Assembly (NCBI GenBank): GCA_035544515.1
Contig: DATKEG010000184.1
Coordinates: 1-60,558, forward strand
Source of the DNA: DATKEG01 sp035544515
GTDB lineage: Bacteria > Acidobacteriota > Vicinamibacteria > Fen-336
DNA: 60,558 nt
Reading direction: 5' to 3'
The notes under the pieces are model-generated. The model did no database searches, had not been told where the DNA came from, and was given only the letters and a program-made list of their open reading frames with translations. Of the stretch, positions 1 through 9,609 are shown piece by piece. Position 1 is the first letter of the stretch. Each line of letters opens with the position of its first letter. Made by a program: the position numbers and the translations under genes.

Positions 1-140
1 TGGGCCCCTTCCCCCAGGACCAGGCGCCCCGACAGCTCGATGTCTCCACGGAAGCGGCCGAATATCTGGGCGTCCTTCCCCTTCAGCGTGCCCTCGAAAT
101 CGCCCTGGGCGTTGATGACCGTCGGCTTGTCGGCCTCCAT
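1..140 (-). CDS. Bactofilin (polymer-forming cytoskeletal protein), N-terminal part only
   Basis: Reading the minus strand from ATG 140, the protein begins MEADKPTVINAQGDFEG and continues into repeated short beta-strand units (DAQIFGRFRGDIELSGRLVL), the pattern of the DUF583/bactofilin right-handed beta-helix. Bactofilins polymerise without nucleotide and scaffold cell-shape or envelope machinery. The gene leaves the window at base 1, so only about 46 residues are seen. A strong GGAGGGACC sits directly before ATG 140, so I prefer this over the in-frame ATGs at 155 and 167. A TACAAT hexamer at 171-166 gives a short leader. It is divergent from uvrB. Confidence 0.8.
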   Translation of the reverse strand, partial: MEADKPTVINAQGDFEGTLKGKDAQIFGRFRGDIELSGRLVLGEGA

Positions 141-217
141 GGTCCCTCCGCGCATTCGAGCGCTCATTGTAACCCGGAGGCATCGCGCGGCCGTTTTCCG
201 TGAATCGAACGGCCCTG

Positions 218-223
218 TATGAT
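218..223 (+). promoter_or_regulatory. -10 hexamer TATGAT for uvrB, leaderless type
   Basis: TATGAT ends 6 bases before the uvrB ATG at 230 and there is no Shine-Dalgarno sequence between them. The -35 region (TTTTCC around 194) is poor. Transcription would start at or next to the A of the start codon. Confidence 0.55.
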
Positions 224-229
224 GGTCGG

Positions 230-2299
<2,070 letters not shown>

Positions 2300-2486
2300 C
2301 CCTTGCCCGGCGGGCAGGACCGGCTCGGCGAGGCGCTGCGCCAAGGGCGAAGTCGCTACGACGGCGGGTCGGCCGGCGGGGCCACCCTCGCGCGCTTCCC
2401 GGGCCCTGCAGCTGGAGCTGCGCGGATACCCAGTCGCGCTGGGTCGCGGGCGCCCTGGAGCGCGTGAGAGGGAGGAGGAGGATGTG

Positions 2487-3308
2487 ATGAAGAAGGCGTG
2501 GGTACAGGCGGTCGCTGCGACGGCCGCCCTGACCGTCTTGCAGGCGTTGCTCTCGTTCCTCGCTCCCGTCACGGGTGGGAGCGACGGGAGCCTCCTTCCG
2601 TTCGTCCTGGCGTCCAACGCCTTGACCGCGACCGTGCTCGTGTGGCTCGCGCGGCGGCTGGGCGCCCGCGGCCTGTCGCGTGCGGCGGTGCTGTGGGCGG
2701 TCTGGGGCGGGATCGTGGCCCTGTCCCTGGCCGAGGCCGCGCTCTTCGACATCGGGATCCCCGGCGGCGACCTGCCTTGGATCTTCGCCTATTGGCTCGC
2801 GGTCTCCGCCTCCTTCGCGCTCCTCGTCGGGGGGTCCTTCCCGCCGGCCCGGTCGTCGGGCCTGGCGCCGGCCGCGTCCGCGCCGTCCGCGCCGTGGGCC
2901 CGCCTGGCGGCCTCCGCGCTGGCCTACGTGTTCCTGTACTTCGTGGCCGGCACCCTCGCCTACCCGTACCTGCGGGAGTTCTATGAATCGCGGCCCATGC
3001 CGGCCACGGCCACGCTCCTGGCCATCCAGCCCTTCCGCGGCCTCGCCTTCGCCGCGATCGTCCTGCTGCTCGTCCGCCGGCTCGCCGCCTCACGGCGCGC
3101 GGCCGCCCTGGCCGCCGGCGTGACGCTCAGCGTCCTCGGCGGCGTGGCCCCGCTGATCATCCCGAACCCGTACCTGCCCGACGCCGTGCGCCTCGCGCAC
3201 CTGCCCGAGGTCGGCGTGTCCAACTTCCTGTTCGGCCTGCTGGCCGGCTGGCTGCTGGCGCCCCCCCGCGCTCAGGAAGGCGCCGAAGCCGTCGCGCTCT
3301 CCGCGTAG
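2487..3308 (+). CDS. Unrecognised polytopic membrane protein
   Basis: A 273-residue protein with about seven hydrophobic segments, separated by a Ser/Ala/Pro-rich loop near residue 135. I cannot assign a family. ATG 2487 is chosen over GTG 2484 because the purine block GGAGGAGGAG (2471-2480) is then better spaced. It ends with TAG at 3306-3308 and the next gene starts 18 bases later in the same reading frame, so the two would be one frame but for that stop. The 190 bases between uvrB and this gene hold only a faint coding-like string. Confidence 0.6.
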   Translation: MKKAWVQAVAATAALTVLQALLSFLAPVTGGSDGSLLPFVLASNALTATVLVWLARRLGARGLSRAAVLWAVWGGIVALSLAEAALFDIGIPGGDLPWIFAYWLAVSASFALLVGGSFPPARSSGLAPAASAPSAPWARLAASALAYVFLYFVAGTLAYPYLREFYESRPMPATATLLAIQPFRGLAFAAIVLLLVRRLAASRRAAALAAGVTLSVLGGVAPLIIPNPYLPDAVRLAHLPEVGVSNFLFGLLAGWLLAPPRAQEGAEAVALSA

Positions 3309-3326
3309 CGCCAGCGCGCGGCCTGG

Positions 3327-4235
3327 GTGATCGTCATGGCGCTGCTCATCCTCGTCGTCACGGCCAGCGCCTGGCTGGCCCGGCGCAACCTCGCGCGCGG
3401 CCGGGGCGATCGCGCGGGCGCCTGGCGCCTGGCCGTCTACGCGTTCGGCGTGGGCCTTTTCGGGTGGGCCCTGTGGGCCCACCACGTGGCCGATCTCCAC
3501 GGCGAGCTGACCATGATGGTGCGCGCCGACGGCGTCGTCCTGCTCATCGCCCTGTGCATCTGGGTCCTGTACCTGGCGCTGGAGCCCTACGTGCGCCGCC
3601 ACTCGCCCCACTTCTTGATCTCCTGGACGCGGCTCCTCGCCGGCCGGTGGCGGGATGCCGCGGTGGGCCGCGACGTCCTGGTCGGCGCGGCGGCGGGCGC
3701 GCTCATGGCGGTGGTCCTGGTCCTCACCTGGCGCCTGCCCGGCTGGTTCGGCCTGACGGAGCCCTGGCCGCGGGCCCACGACCTCGACGCCTTCCTCGGC
3801 GTGCGCGAGCGGCTGATGAGCGCGGCCTTTGCGCAGCTCAACGCCGCGGCCATTGGCCTGGGCATCCTCGTGCTGCTCGTGCTCCTGCGCATGGTGGTGC
3901 GGTCCGGGCCGCCGGCCGCGGTCGCGATCCTGGTGATCCTCGGCATCCCCGACGCCATCGCCAGCGACCTCCCCTGGTTCGCCGCCCTGCCCCTCGCCAT
4001 GGCCGTGATGTCGCTCGCCGTGCTCGTGCTGCTGCGCTTCGGCCTGCTGGCCCTGATCGTGACCCTGTACACGTTCAGCCGCGCCATCGCGGCCCCGTTC
4101 AGCCTGAGGTTCGACCATTGGACGGGCGCGCCGACCGCGTTCTCGCTGGCGGTGATCGCCGGGCTGGTGGCGTGGGGTCTCTGGGCCTCAGCGACGCGCC
4201 GCCGGCTGGCCGTCGTTCACGACCTGGCCGCCTGA
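3327..4235 (+). CDS. Orphan membrane module of acidobacterial serine/threonine kinases (no kinase domain)
   Basis: A 302-residue polytopic protein. The motifs ARRNLARGRGDRAGAWRLA near the N-terminus and LALEPYVRRHSPHFLISW...LLAGRWRDAAVGRDVLVGA after the third membrane segment are those I know from the C-terminal membrane region of Acidobacteriota Ser/Thr protein kinases. The kinase domain that normally precedes this region is absent, and the upstream gene is not a kinase. GTG 3327 or ATG 3336 could start it; neither has a clear Shine-Dalgarno site, so translation may be coupled to the gene 18 bases upstream. Its 3' end overlaps the convergent EEP gene by 48 bases. The family link is from memory, not from a search. 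Confidence 0.6.
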   Translation: MIVMALLILVVTASAWLARRNLARGRGDRAGAWRLAVYAFGVGLFGWALWAHHVADLHGELTMMVRADGVVLLIALCIWVLYLALEPYVRRHSPHFLISWTRLLAGRWRDAAVGRDVLVGAAAGALMAVVLVLTWRLPGWFGLTEPWPRAHDLDAFLGVRERLMSAAFAQLNAAAIGLGILVLLVLLRMVVRSGPPAAVAILVILGIPDAIASDLPWFAALPLAMAVMSLAVLVLLRFGLLALIVTLYTFSRAIAAPFSLRFDHWTGAPTAFSLAVIAGLVAWGLWASATRRRLAVVHDLAA

Positions 4236-5060
4236 GGGGAAGACGTCCAGGACCGCCCACACCGGGAGGTGGTCGCTCGCGCCCTGGTTGTCGCGGACGA
4301 TCCCCGCGCTCCCCCTCGCGACCTCCAGGCCGCGCACGAAGACGTGGTCCCAGGCGAACACGCTGACGGTGGAGCCGAGGTCGCGGGTGACCCACCGGAA
4401 GCCGTACCACTCGAAGACCTCGCCCACGGCGCGGCTGTTGAAGTCCCCGGCCACGATCACCCGCGCGTAGGCGCGAGCGTCCCGGATCACCGCCGCCGCC
4501 TGCCGCTGGCGATTCACCGCCGCGATCCCGCCGAGCGTCTCGAGGTGGACGCTGTACACGCGTACCGGTCCGAGCGGGGTGGCCGCGGTGGCGGAGACCG
4601 CGATGCGCTGCATGTCGCGGAACCGGTTTCGGTGCGGCAGCACCAGCTTGCGATCGTCGCTGAGCGGCCACCGGGAGAGGAGGGCGTTCCCGAAATCGCG
4701 GTCGTGCGCCGGGTGCCGCACCGCCGGGTAGTACACGTAGTCCATGGCCAGGGCGCGCGCGATGCGCTCGGTCCCCTCGCCGTCCATCTCCTGGAGTGCC
4801 ACGATGTCGGCGCCGCGAAGCTCCTCGTGCTCGCGCAGCAGGCGCGCGGCGCGGTCGATCTCCCGCGCGAACTTCACGTTGAAGGTCACCACCCGAACGG
4901 CGGGATCGGCGTCCGGCGCCGCGAACCGCCCCTCGTAGCGGGGCCGGTCGCGCTCGACGTAGTTGAGGACCGGCGCGCAGGAGGAGCCGGCGGCCACGAC
5001 GGCGGCCGCGAGCGCGGCGGCCGCCGCGAAGACAGGGGAGGAGGGCACCTTCGGACGCAT
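4188..5060 (-). CDS. Endonuclease/exonuclease/phosphatase-family lipoprotein
   Basis: A 290-residue secreted protein. The N-terminus is a lipoprotein signal (hydrophobic stretch ending GSSC, so Cys about residue 28). The EEP (DNase I-like) fold is shown by VRVVTFNVKFA, ADIVALQEMDG (metal-binding Glu), VYSVHLETLGG, VIVAGDFNS and the C-terminal SDHLPVWA (catalytic Asp-His). Substrates of this superfamily range from nucleic acids to phospholipids and cannot be told here; a membrane-anchored phosphodiesterase is likely. ATG 5060 is preceded by GGGAGGATGGACC. It is transcribed towards, and overlaps, the membrane gene ending at 4235. Confidence 0.85.
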   Translation of the reverse strand: MRPKVPSSPVFAAAAALAAAVVAAGSSCAPVLNYVERDRPRYEGRFAAPDADPAVRVVTFNVKFAREIDRAARLLREHEELRGADIVALQEMDGEGTERIARALAMDYVYYPAVRHPAHDRDFGNALLSRWPLSDDRKLVLPHRNRFRDMQRIAVSATAATPLGPVRVYSVHLETLGGIAAVNRQRQAAAVIRDARAYARVIVAGDFNSRAVGEVFEWYGFRWVTRDLGSTVSVFAWDHVFVRGLEVARGSAGIVRDNQGASDHLPVWAVLDVFPSGGQVVNDGQPAARR

Positions 5061-5243
5061 GGTCCATCCTCCCATGAACGGTTCGGCGCCCGAAGCGAGG
5101 TACGGTCCCGCGTGCTCACGAACCCCTGCTCGCCCCGATCACGGTGCCGGCCGCCGGGCTGCTGCTGCGGCTGGACGGCAGGGCCGATCGGCCCGAGCGC
5201 CGGCGCGGTCTGGTCACGACCCGCGTGTCGGCCTGAACGCGGC

Positions 5244-5249
5244 TAGAAT
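5244..5249 (+). promoter_or_regulatory. -10 hexamer TAGAAT
   Basis: TAGAAT lies 9 bases before the GTG at 5259 with no Shine-Dalgarno site between. Upstream bases 5061-5243 contain an open string resembling the tail of a coding region (ending TGA 5234-5236), which I cannot assign. Confidence 0.45.
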
Positions 5250-5258
5250 CCGCGCATC

Positions 5259-6104
5259 GTGCGCACGGTCGCCATCCTGGGTTCGGGAGACCTCGCGGCC
5301 ACGCTCGCGCGGAAGCTCGCCGAGGCCGAGCGGGCGCGGCGCATCGTGCTCGTGGACGAGGACGTCGGGCGGGCCCGGGGCAAGGCGCTCGACATCGCGC
5401 AGTCGGGCCCGGTGGAGCGCTTCGACGCCCGGGTGGAGGGGGCGGCGGACCTGGCCGCGGCCGGGGGCGCGGACGCCCTGGTGGTGGCGGATGCCGCGGC
5501 GCTTCCCGACGGGACGTTGCCCCCCTCCGCCGCGCTCGTCGCGTCGCTCCGCGCCGCTTCCGCGGGCTGCGTGCTGTTCGCTTCCGCCTACCCGTGCGCG
5601 CTGGTGGAGGCGCTGGTGGCGGCCGGCCATCCGCGCGAGCGCGCCCTGGGCAGCGCGCCCGTCGCCCAGGCCGCCGCGCTGCGGAGGCGGCTGGCCCAGC
5701 ACCTCGAGGTCGAGGCGCGCGAGGTCTCGGTGACGGTCCTCGGCGTCCCGCCGCACGCGCTCCTGGCGCCGCAGGCGACGGCCAGCGTGGGCGGCGTGCC
5801 CCTGGCGTCCCTGCGTCCCTCCGCGCTGCGGCAGGCCCTGAGCGCGCTGGGCGCGCGCACGCCCGGCCCCGCCGCCCTGGCCGCGGCGGCCGCGCGCGTG
5901 CTGCAGGCCCTGGACGGCTCGCGGCCCTCGGTCCTGCCCGTCGTCGTGTGCCTCGACGGCGAATACGGCCATCGCGGCGTGGCGCTGGCGACTCCGGCGC
6001 GGCTGGGCGGGGGGCGGCTCCAGGCCGTGCTCGAGCTTCCGCTCGAACCGGTGGAGCGCATCGCCCTCGACAACGCCGCCCAGCGCCGGCAGGCGCGCCG
6101 CTAG
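5259..6104 (+). CDS. Divergent malate/lactate dehydrogenase-like Rossmann protein
   Basis: 281 residues. The N-terminus is a clear LDH/MDH-type NAD site: VAILGSGDLAATLARKLAE, an acidic residue ending beta-2 (IVLVDEDVGRARGKALDIAQ), then the ALVVADAAALPDG strand. After that the family signatures fade: the canonical NP(V/L)D segment reads ASAYPCALVEAL, and the catalytic His region, usually GxHGD, reads LGVPPHALLAPQ. Length is about 30 residues below a typical MDH. It may bind NAD without normal 2-hydroxy acid dehydrogenase activity, or act on another substrate. It starts with GTG and has no operon partner. Confidence 0.6.
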   Translation: MRTVAILGSGDLAATLARKLAEAERARRIVLVDEDVGRARGKALDIAQSGPVERFDARVEGAADLAAAGGADALVVADAAALPDGTLPPSAALVASLRAASAGCVLFASAYPCALVEALVAAGHPRERALGSAPVAQAAALRRRLAQHLEVEAREVSVTVLGVPPHALLAPQATASVGGVPLASLRPSALRQALSALGARTPGPAALAAAAARVLQALDGSRPSVLPVVVCLDGEYGHRGVALATPARLGGGRLQAVLELPLEPVERIALDNAAQRRQARR

Positions 6105-6123
6105 GCAGCGGGCCCGGAGCGCG

Positions 6124-7239
6124 TCAGCCGCGGTCGACGGCCCGCATCAGCGCCTTGATGTAGCCGAACGTGTAGGCGAAGGCCTGCCGGCCGCCGGCGT
6201 CGCCCGCGATCCGCGGGACGTGGTCCGGCATCAGCATGCCGTCGTAGCCGACCTCCCGGTAGACGCGCAGGGCCTCGAGCATGTCCACGTCGCCGTCGTC
6301 GATGAAGGTCTCGCGGAAGTCGAGGAAGCGGCCCTGGATGTTCCGGAAGTGCACGTTGAAGAGCTTCCCTCGCGTCCCGAAGTACCGGATCACGTCGAAG
6401 ATCTCCCGGCCGGGATCCTGCAGCATCTCCGAAACCGTGCCCTGGCAGAAGTTCAGGCCGTGGTACGGGCTCTCGCGGATGGAGACGAAACGCTTCAAGC
6501 CCTCGACGCTTCCCAGCACGGTCTGGACGCCCCGGTAGCCCCGGCCGGCGGGCATGCCCGGGTCCTGCGGATGGCAGGCGAGCCGCACCTTGTGCTCCTC
6601 CGCCACGGGGACGACCCGGTCGAGGAAGTAGGTGATGCGCTCCCAGTAGACGTCCGCCGGCAGCGGACCCGCCTCGGTCAGCGGCGGGTCCTGGACGGCC
6701 TTCGCGTAGGAGAACGTGCTGTAGCGCGCGCCGCCCCGCCCCACCGTCGGCTCCGTCCGCACCACGCCGAGCACGGTCAGGTTGTACTTCAGCGCCGGGA
6801 TGCCCGCGCGCGCGCTGTGGCGGATCATCCGACAGATCTCGTCGATCTCCCGATCGCGCTCGGGACGGCCGAGCAGGATGCCCGGGTATTCGGCGCGGGT
6901 GATGTAGTGGGAGCTCATCGGCAGCGGGACCATGTCGAGGGCGATGCCGAACCGCTCGACCCGGTCGCGGAGCTTCGACAGCCCGTCCACCGACCAGTGG
7001 TCGTCGAAACGGGGCGAGGGCAGGCCGCTGCAGATGTGGTTCACGCCCAGCGCCGCGAGCACGTTCAGGATCTCGTCGGACGAGCCGTGCTGAGTGCCCA
7101 CCTTGAAGCGCGACCGGGCCGGCGCCGCGGTCGCCGTGGCGGAGGCGGCGGGCTCGGCCGCCCAGGCTCCCAGGACGCCCGCGCCGGCCAGTCGGGCGAA
7201 CCCGCGTCGGTCCAGGTGGGACTCCCTCGAATCGGTCAT
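6124..7239 (-). CDS. Mannonate dehydratase family protein with Tat signal
   Basis: 371 residues. The TIM-barrel body matches UxuA-type D-mannonate dehydratases: HPQDPG, GLNFCQGTVSEM, VHFRNIQGRFLDFRETFIDDGDVDMLEAL, and a C-terminal PDHVPR. UxuA converts D-mannonate to 2-keto-3-deoxygluconate in the hexuronate pathway using a divalent metal. Unusually for this cytosolic enzyme, the N-terminus is a twin-arginine signal (RRGFARL at residues 11-17, then a hydrophobic Ala/Gly stretch), so it is probably exported folded. No uronate isomerase, oxidoreductase or transporter is adjacent, so the physiological substrate is open; it may act on an extracellular sugar acid. Confidence 0.8.
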   Translation of the reverse strand: MTDSRESHLDRRGFARLAGAGVLGAWAAEPAASATATAAPARSRFKVGTQHGSSDEILNVLAALGVNHICSGLPSPRFDDHWSVDGLSKLRDRVERFGIALDMVPLPMSSHYITRAEYPGILLGRPERDREIDEICRMIRHSARAGIPALKYNLTVLGVVRTEPTVGRGGARYSTFSYAKAVQDPPLTEAGPLPADVYWERITYFLDRVVPVAEEHKVRLACHPQDPGMPAGRGYRGVQTVLGSVEGLKRFVSIRESPYHGLNFCQGTVSEMLQDPGREIFDVIRYFGTRGKLFNVHFRNIQGRFLDFRETFIDDGDVDMLEALRVYREVGYDGMLMPDHVPRIAGDAGGRQAFAYTFGYIKALMRAVDRG

Positions 7240-7303
7240 GGGTTTTTCTCCGGCTGAGGGCGGGAGGATACAACGGCCCGCCCGCAGGAGAGCCGTCGGT
7301 CGC

Positions 7304-8623
7304 TCAGAATTGCTCGGCGAGCATCCCCGTGAGCCGCTCGAGGACGCGGTGGGTCAGGCGGCGCCGCCGCCACCGCTCGAGGACGAACTCGCTCGAGCGC
7401 TCGAAGTCGGCCAGGAGGCTGCGCTCGATGGCCGCGGCGAGCCCGGGGTCGAGGATCCCGAGCACGTTCTCCTCGTTGAGCTCCTTGGACCGGATGTCCA
7501 GGTTGGCCGAGCCGACCACCGAGAAGCAGCCGTCCACCACCACCAGCTTGCCGTGCATCATCGTGGGTTGGTACTCCCAGATGCGTACGCCCGCGGAGAG
7601 CAGCTCGTCGTAGCAGCGGTGGCTGGCCAGGCGGATGGGCTTCGCGTCCGAGTGCCGGTTGGGCAGGAGGATGCGCACGTCCACGCCCTGCTTCGCGAGC
7701 CGGACGAGCGCGTGGCGCCAATGCTCGTCGGGGACGAAGTAGGGACTGGCCAGGTAGAGCCGGCGCCGCGCGGCCAGGAACGTCAGCAGGAAGAAGTAGC
7801 GCATGGGGTGCTGCTCGCTTCCGGGTGAGCTGGCCACGGCGATGTGGCGCATGGGCGGGTGCCCGTCGGCCGGCCCGTGGTCCGGCGCCGCGCGTGGATA
7901 GAACGCCTCGCCGACGAGGATCTCGCCGGTGACCGCCGCCCAGTCCTCCGCGAAGTGGGACTGCAGGTCGCGCGCGGGGCCGCCCGTGACGCGCACCATG
8001 CTGTCGCGCCACTCCTTCGGGTTGCGGGCGTTGCCGAGCCACTTGTCGCCGACCGCCACGCCGCCGGTGTAGCCGACGAGCCCGTCCACCACGATCGCGC
8101 GCCGGTGGTTCCGCTTGTGGAAGCGGGTCAGCTTGCCCCAGCGCAGCGGCCGGAACGTGGCGATCCGGCCGCCGGCCTTCTTCAGCTCCTCTTTGCCCTC
8201 CTCGGGGCAGCGCATGCCTCCGAGGCCGTCGAGCAGCACGCGCACCTCGACGCCCGCCCGCGCCCGTTCGATCAGGGCCGCGAATACCTCGTCGCTGCAC
8301 GCGCCGGGCTCCCAGATGTAGGCCAGCCAGTTGACGCTGTGCCGGGCGGCGCGGACGTCGGTGAGCAGGGCGGGAAAGATCTCCTCCCCGTTGTTCAGCA
8401 GGCGTGCGGTCCCACCCTGTCCGGCCGTGCCGTTGACGAGCCCGGCGGCCGCGCTGAGGAAATCCGGCGAGTCTACGGCCGGGCTCTGCGTGGCCCGTAC
8501 CGCGGTCGGGCGGCGGCCCAGGGCGAAGAAAAGGGACACGACGGCGGTGGCGACGGCCAGGAGTCCCACGCCCCAGAAGAACCCGACCCACCAGGGCGCC
8601 TCGAGGAGCGCTTTGAAGTCCAT
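7304..8623 (-). CDS. Phospholipase D-like / cardiolipin synthase family protein
   Basis: About 439 residues from ATG 8623 (upstream ATG 8647 is possible). One N-terminal membrane helix (WWVGFFWGVGLLAVATAVV) is followed by two PLD half-domains. The second HKD motif is canonical (MHGKLVVVDG...GSANLD). The first is NHRRAIVVDG, with Arg where HxK is usual, followed by YTGGVAVGDKW. Cardiolipin synthases make cardiolipin from two phosphatidylglycerols; the domain order, the membrane anchor and FVPDEHWRHAL fit a ClsB-like enzyme, but a phospholipase role is possible. It lies upstream of the mannonate dehydratase gene on the same strand with a 64-base gap. Confidence 0.82.
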   Translation of the reverse strand: MDFKALLEAPWWVGFFWGVGLLAVATAVVSLFFALGRRPTAVRATQSPAVDSPDFLSAAAGLVNGTAGQGGTARLLNNGEEIFPALLTDVRAARHSVNWLAYIWEPGACSDEVFAALIERARAGVEVRVLLDGLGGMRCPEEGKEELKKAGGRIATFRPLRWGKLTRFHKRNHRRAIVVDGLVGYTGGVAVGDKWLGNARNPKEWRDSMVRVTGGPARDLQSHFAEDWAAVTGEILVGEAFYPRAAPDHGPADGHPPMRHIAVASSPGSEQHPMRYFFLLTFLAARRRLYLASPYFVPDEHWRHALVRLAKQGVDVRILLPNRHSDAKPIRLASHRCYDELLSAGVRIWEYQPTMMHGKLVVVDGCFSVVGSANLDIRSKELNEENVLGILDPGLAAAIERSLLADFERSSEFVLERWRRRRLTHRVLERLTGMLAEQF

Positions 8624-8722
8624 CACGGGTCCGGGGCCACGTCCCATCCTAGCCAAAGCCCGGCCCGCCGGGTGGCTTCCCGAGACAGCCTTCCCGTCCC
8701 GGGGGCTCCGGCAGCGGTCTGT

Positions 8723-8728
8723 TATGAT
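8723..8728 (+). promoter_or_regulatory. -10 hexamer TATGAT for the hpnCDE operon, leaderless type
   Basis: TATGAT ends 8 bases before the hpnC GTG at 8737. No Shine-Dalgarno sequence and no good -35 are visible. Confidence 0.5.
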
Positions 8729-8736
8729 CGCCGCTC

Positions 8737-9591
8737 GTGTCCCGGTCCATCTCCGTGGAGGAGGCGTTCGCTTCGTGCGAGGCTCGCGTCCGCTCCCACT
8801 ACGAGAACTTCCCCGTGGGGCTGCTCGTCCCGCGGGACAAGCGGCGCTACGTGCACGCGCTGTATGCCTTCATGCGCGCGGCGGACGACTTCGCGGACGA
8901 GCCGATGTACGAGGGGCACCGGACGGAGAAGCTCGACGAGTGGGAGGCGCGGCTGCACGCGGCCTACGCGGGGGAGGCGGCCGATCCCATCTTCGTCGCG
9001 CTGGGCGAAACGGTCAGGCGCCTGGAGATCCCGAAGGCGCTCCTGCTCGACCTGCTCTCCGCCTTCCGCCAGGACACGGTCAAGCCGCGCTACGACACCT
9101 GGGAAGAGCTGCTGGACTACTGCCGCCGCTCGGCCAATCCGGTGGGTCGGCTCGTGCTGCTCGTGTTCGAGGAGCGCGACGCCGAGCTCGCGCCCCTCTC
9201 CGACTCGATCTGCACCGCCCTCCAGCTCGCCAATCACTGGCAGGACCTGGCCCTCGACCTGCGGCGCGGGCGCCTCTACGTCCCCGCCGAGCTGCGCCAG
9301 CGTCACGCGGTCGGGGAGTGGGACCTCAACGCGGGCCGCATCACCCCCGCCTTCCGCGCGCTGATGCGGGACCTGCTCGCGCGCACCCGCGAGCGGTTCG
9401 CGCACGGCCGTCCGTTGTGCGACCGGGTGGGGCGCGCCCTGCGGTTCGAGATGCGCCTCACCTGGCTGGGCGGCGCGCGCATCCTCGACCGGATCGAAGC
9501 GGTGGACTACGACGTCTTCCGGCGGCGTCCGCGGCACGGCGCGAAGGACAAGCTCGCGCTCTTCTGGCGGGCCTGGCGCTGGCCCCACTGA
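8737..9591 (+). CDS. hpnC: Squalene synthase HpnC (hydroxysqualene synthase)
   Basis: 284 residues of the trans-isoprenyl diphosphate synthase, head-to-head type. Aspartate-rich motifs are RAADDFADE near residue 48 and NHWQDLALD near residue 168, both flanked as in phytoene/squalene synthases. In the three-step bacterial route HpnD makes presqualene diphosphate, HpnC turns it into hydroxysqualene, and HpnE reduces that to squalene. The gene is first in a tight plus-strand operon with hpnD (18-base gap) and hpnE, which supports HpnC rather than a carotenoid CrtB. Start is GTG 8737, eight bases after a -10 hexamer. Confidence 0.92.
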   Translation: MSRSISVEEAFASCEARVRSHYENFPVGLLVPRDKRRYVHALYAFMRAADDFADEPMYEGHRTEKLDEWEARLHAAYAGEAADPIFVALGETVRRLEIPKALLLDLLSAFRQDTVKPRYDTWEELLDYCRRSANPVGRLVLLVFEERDAELAPLSDSICTALQLANHWQDLALDLRRGRLYVPAELRQRHAVGEWDLNAGRITPAFRALMRDLLARTRERFAHGRPLCDRVGRALRFEMRLTWLGGARILDRIEAVDYDVFRRRPRHGAKDKLALFWRAWRWPH

Positions 9592-9609
9592 ACCGGCGGC
9601 GCTGAGCGC

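Noticed and set aside
3306..3326. TAG read-through joining the two membrane genes into one protein
   Set aside because: Same frame is a one-in-three event, and a start follows at once; no evidence for suppression. Kept as two genes.
5061..5236. Small gene on the plus strand ending at TGA 5234-5236
   Set aside because: The string looks somewhat coding but has no recognisable motif and no Shine-Dalgarno site, and it would begin inside the promoter region of the divergent EEP gene.
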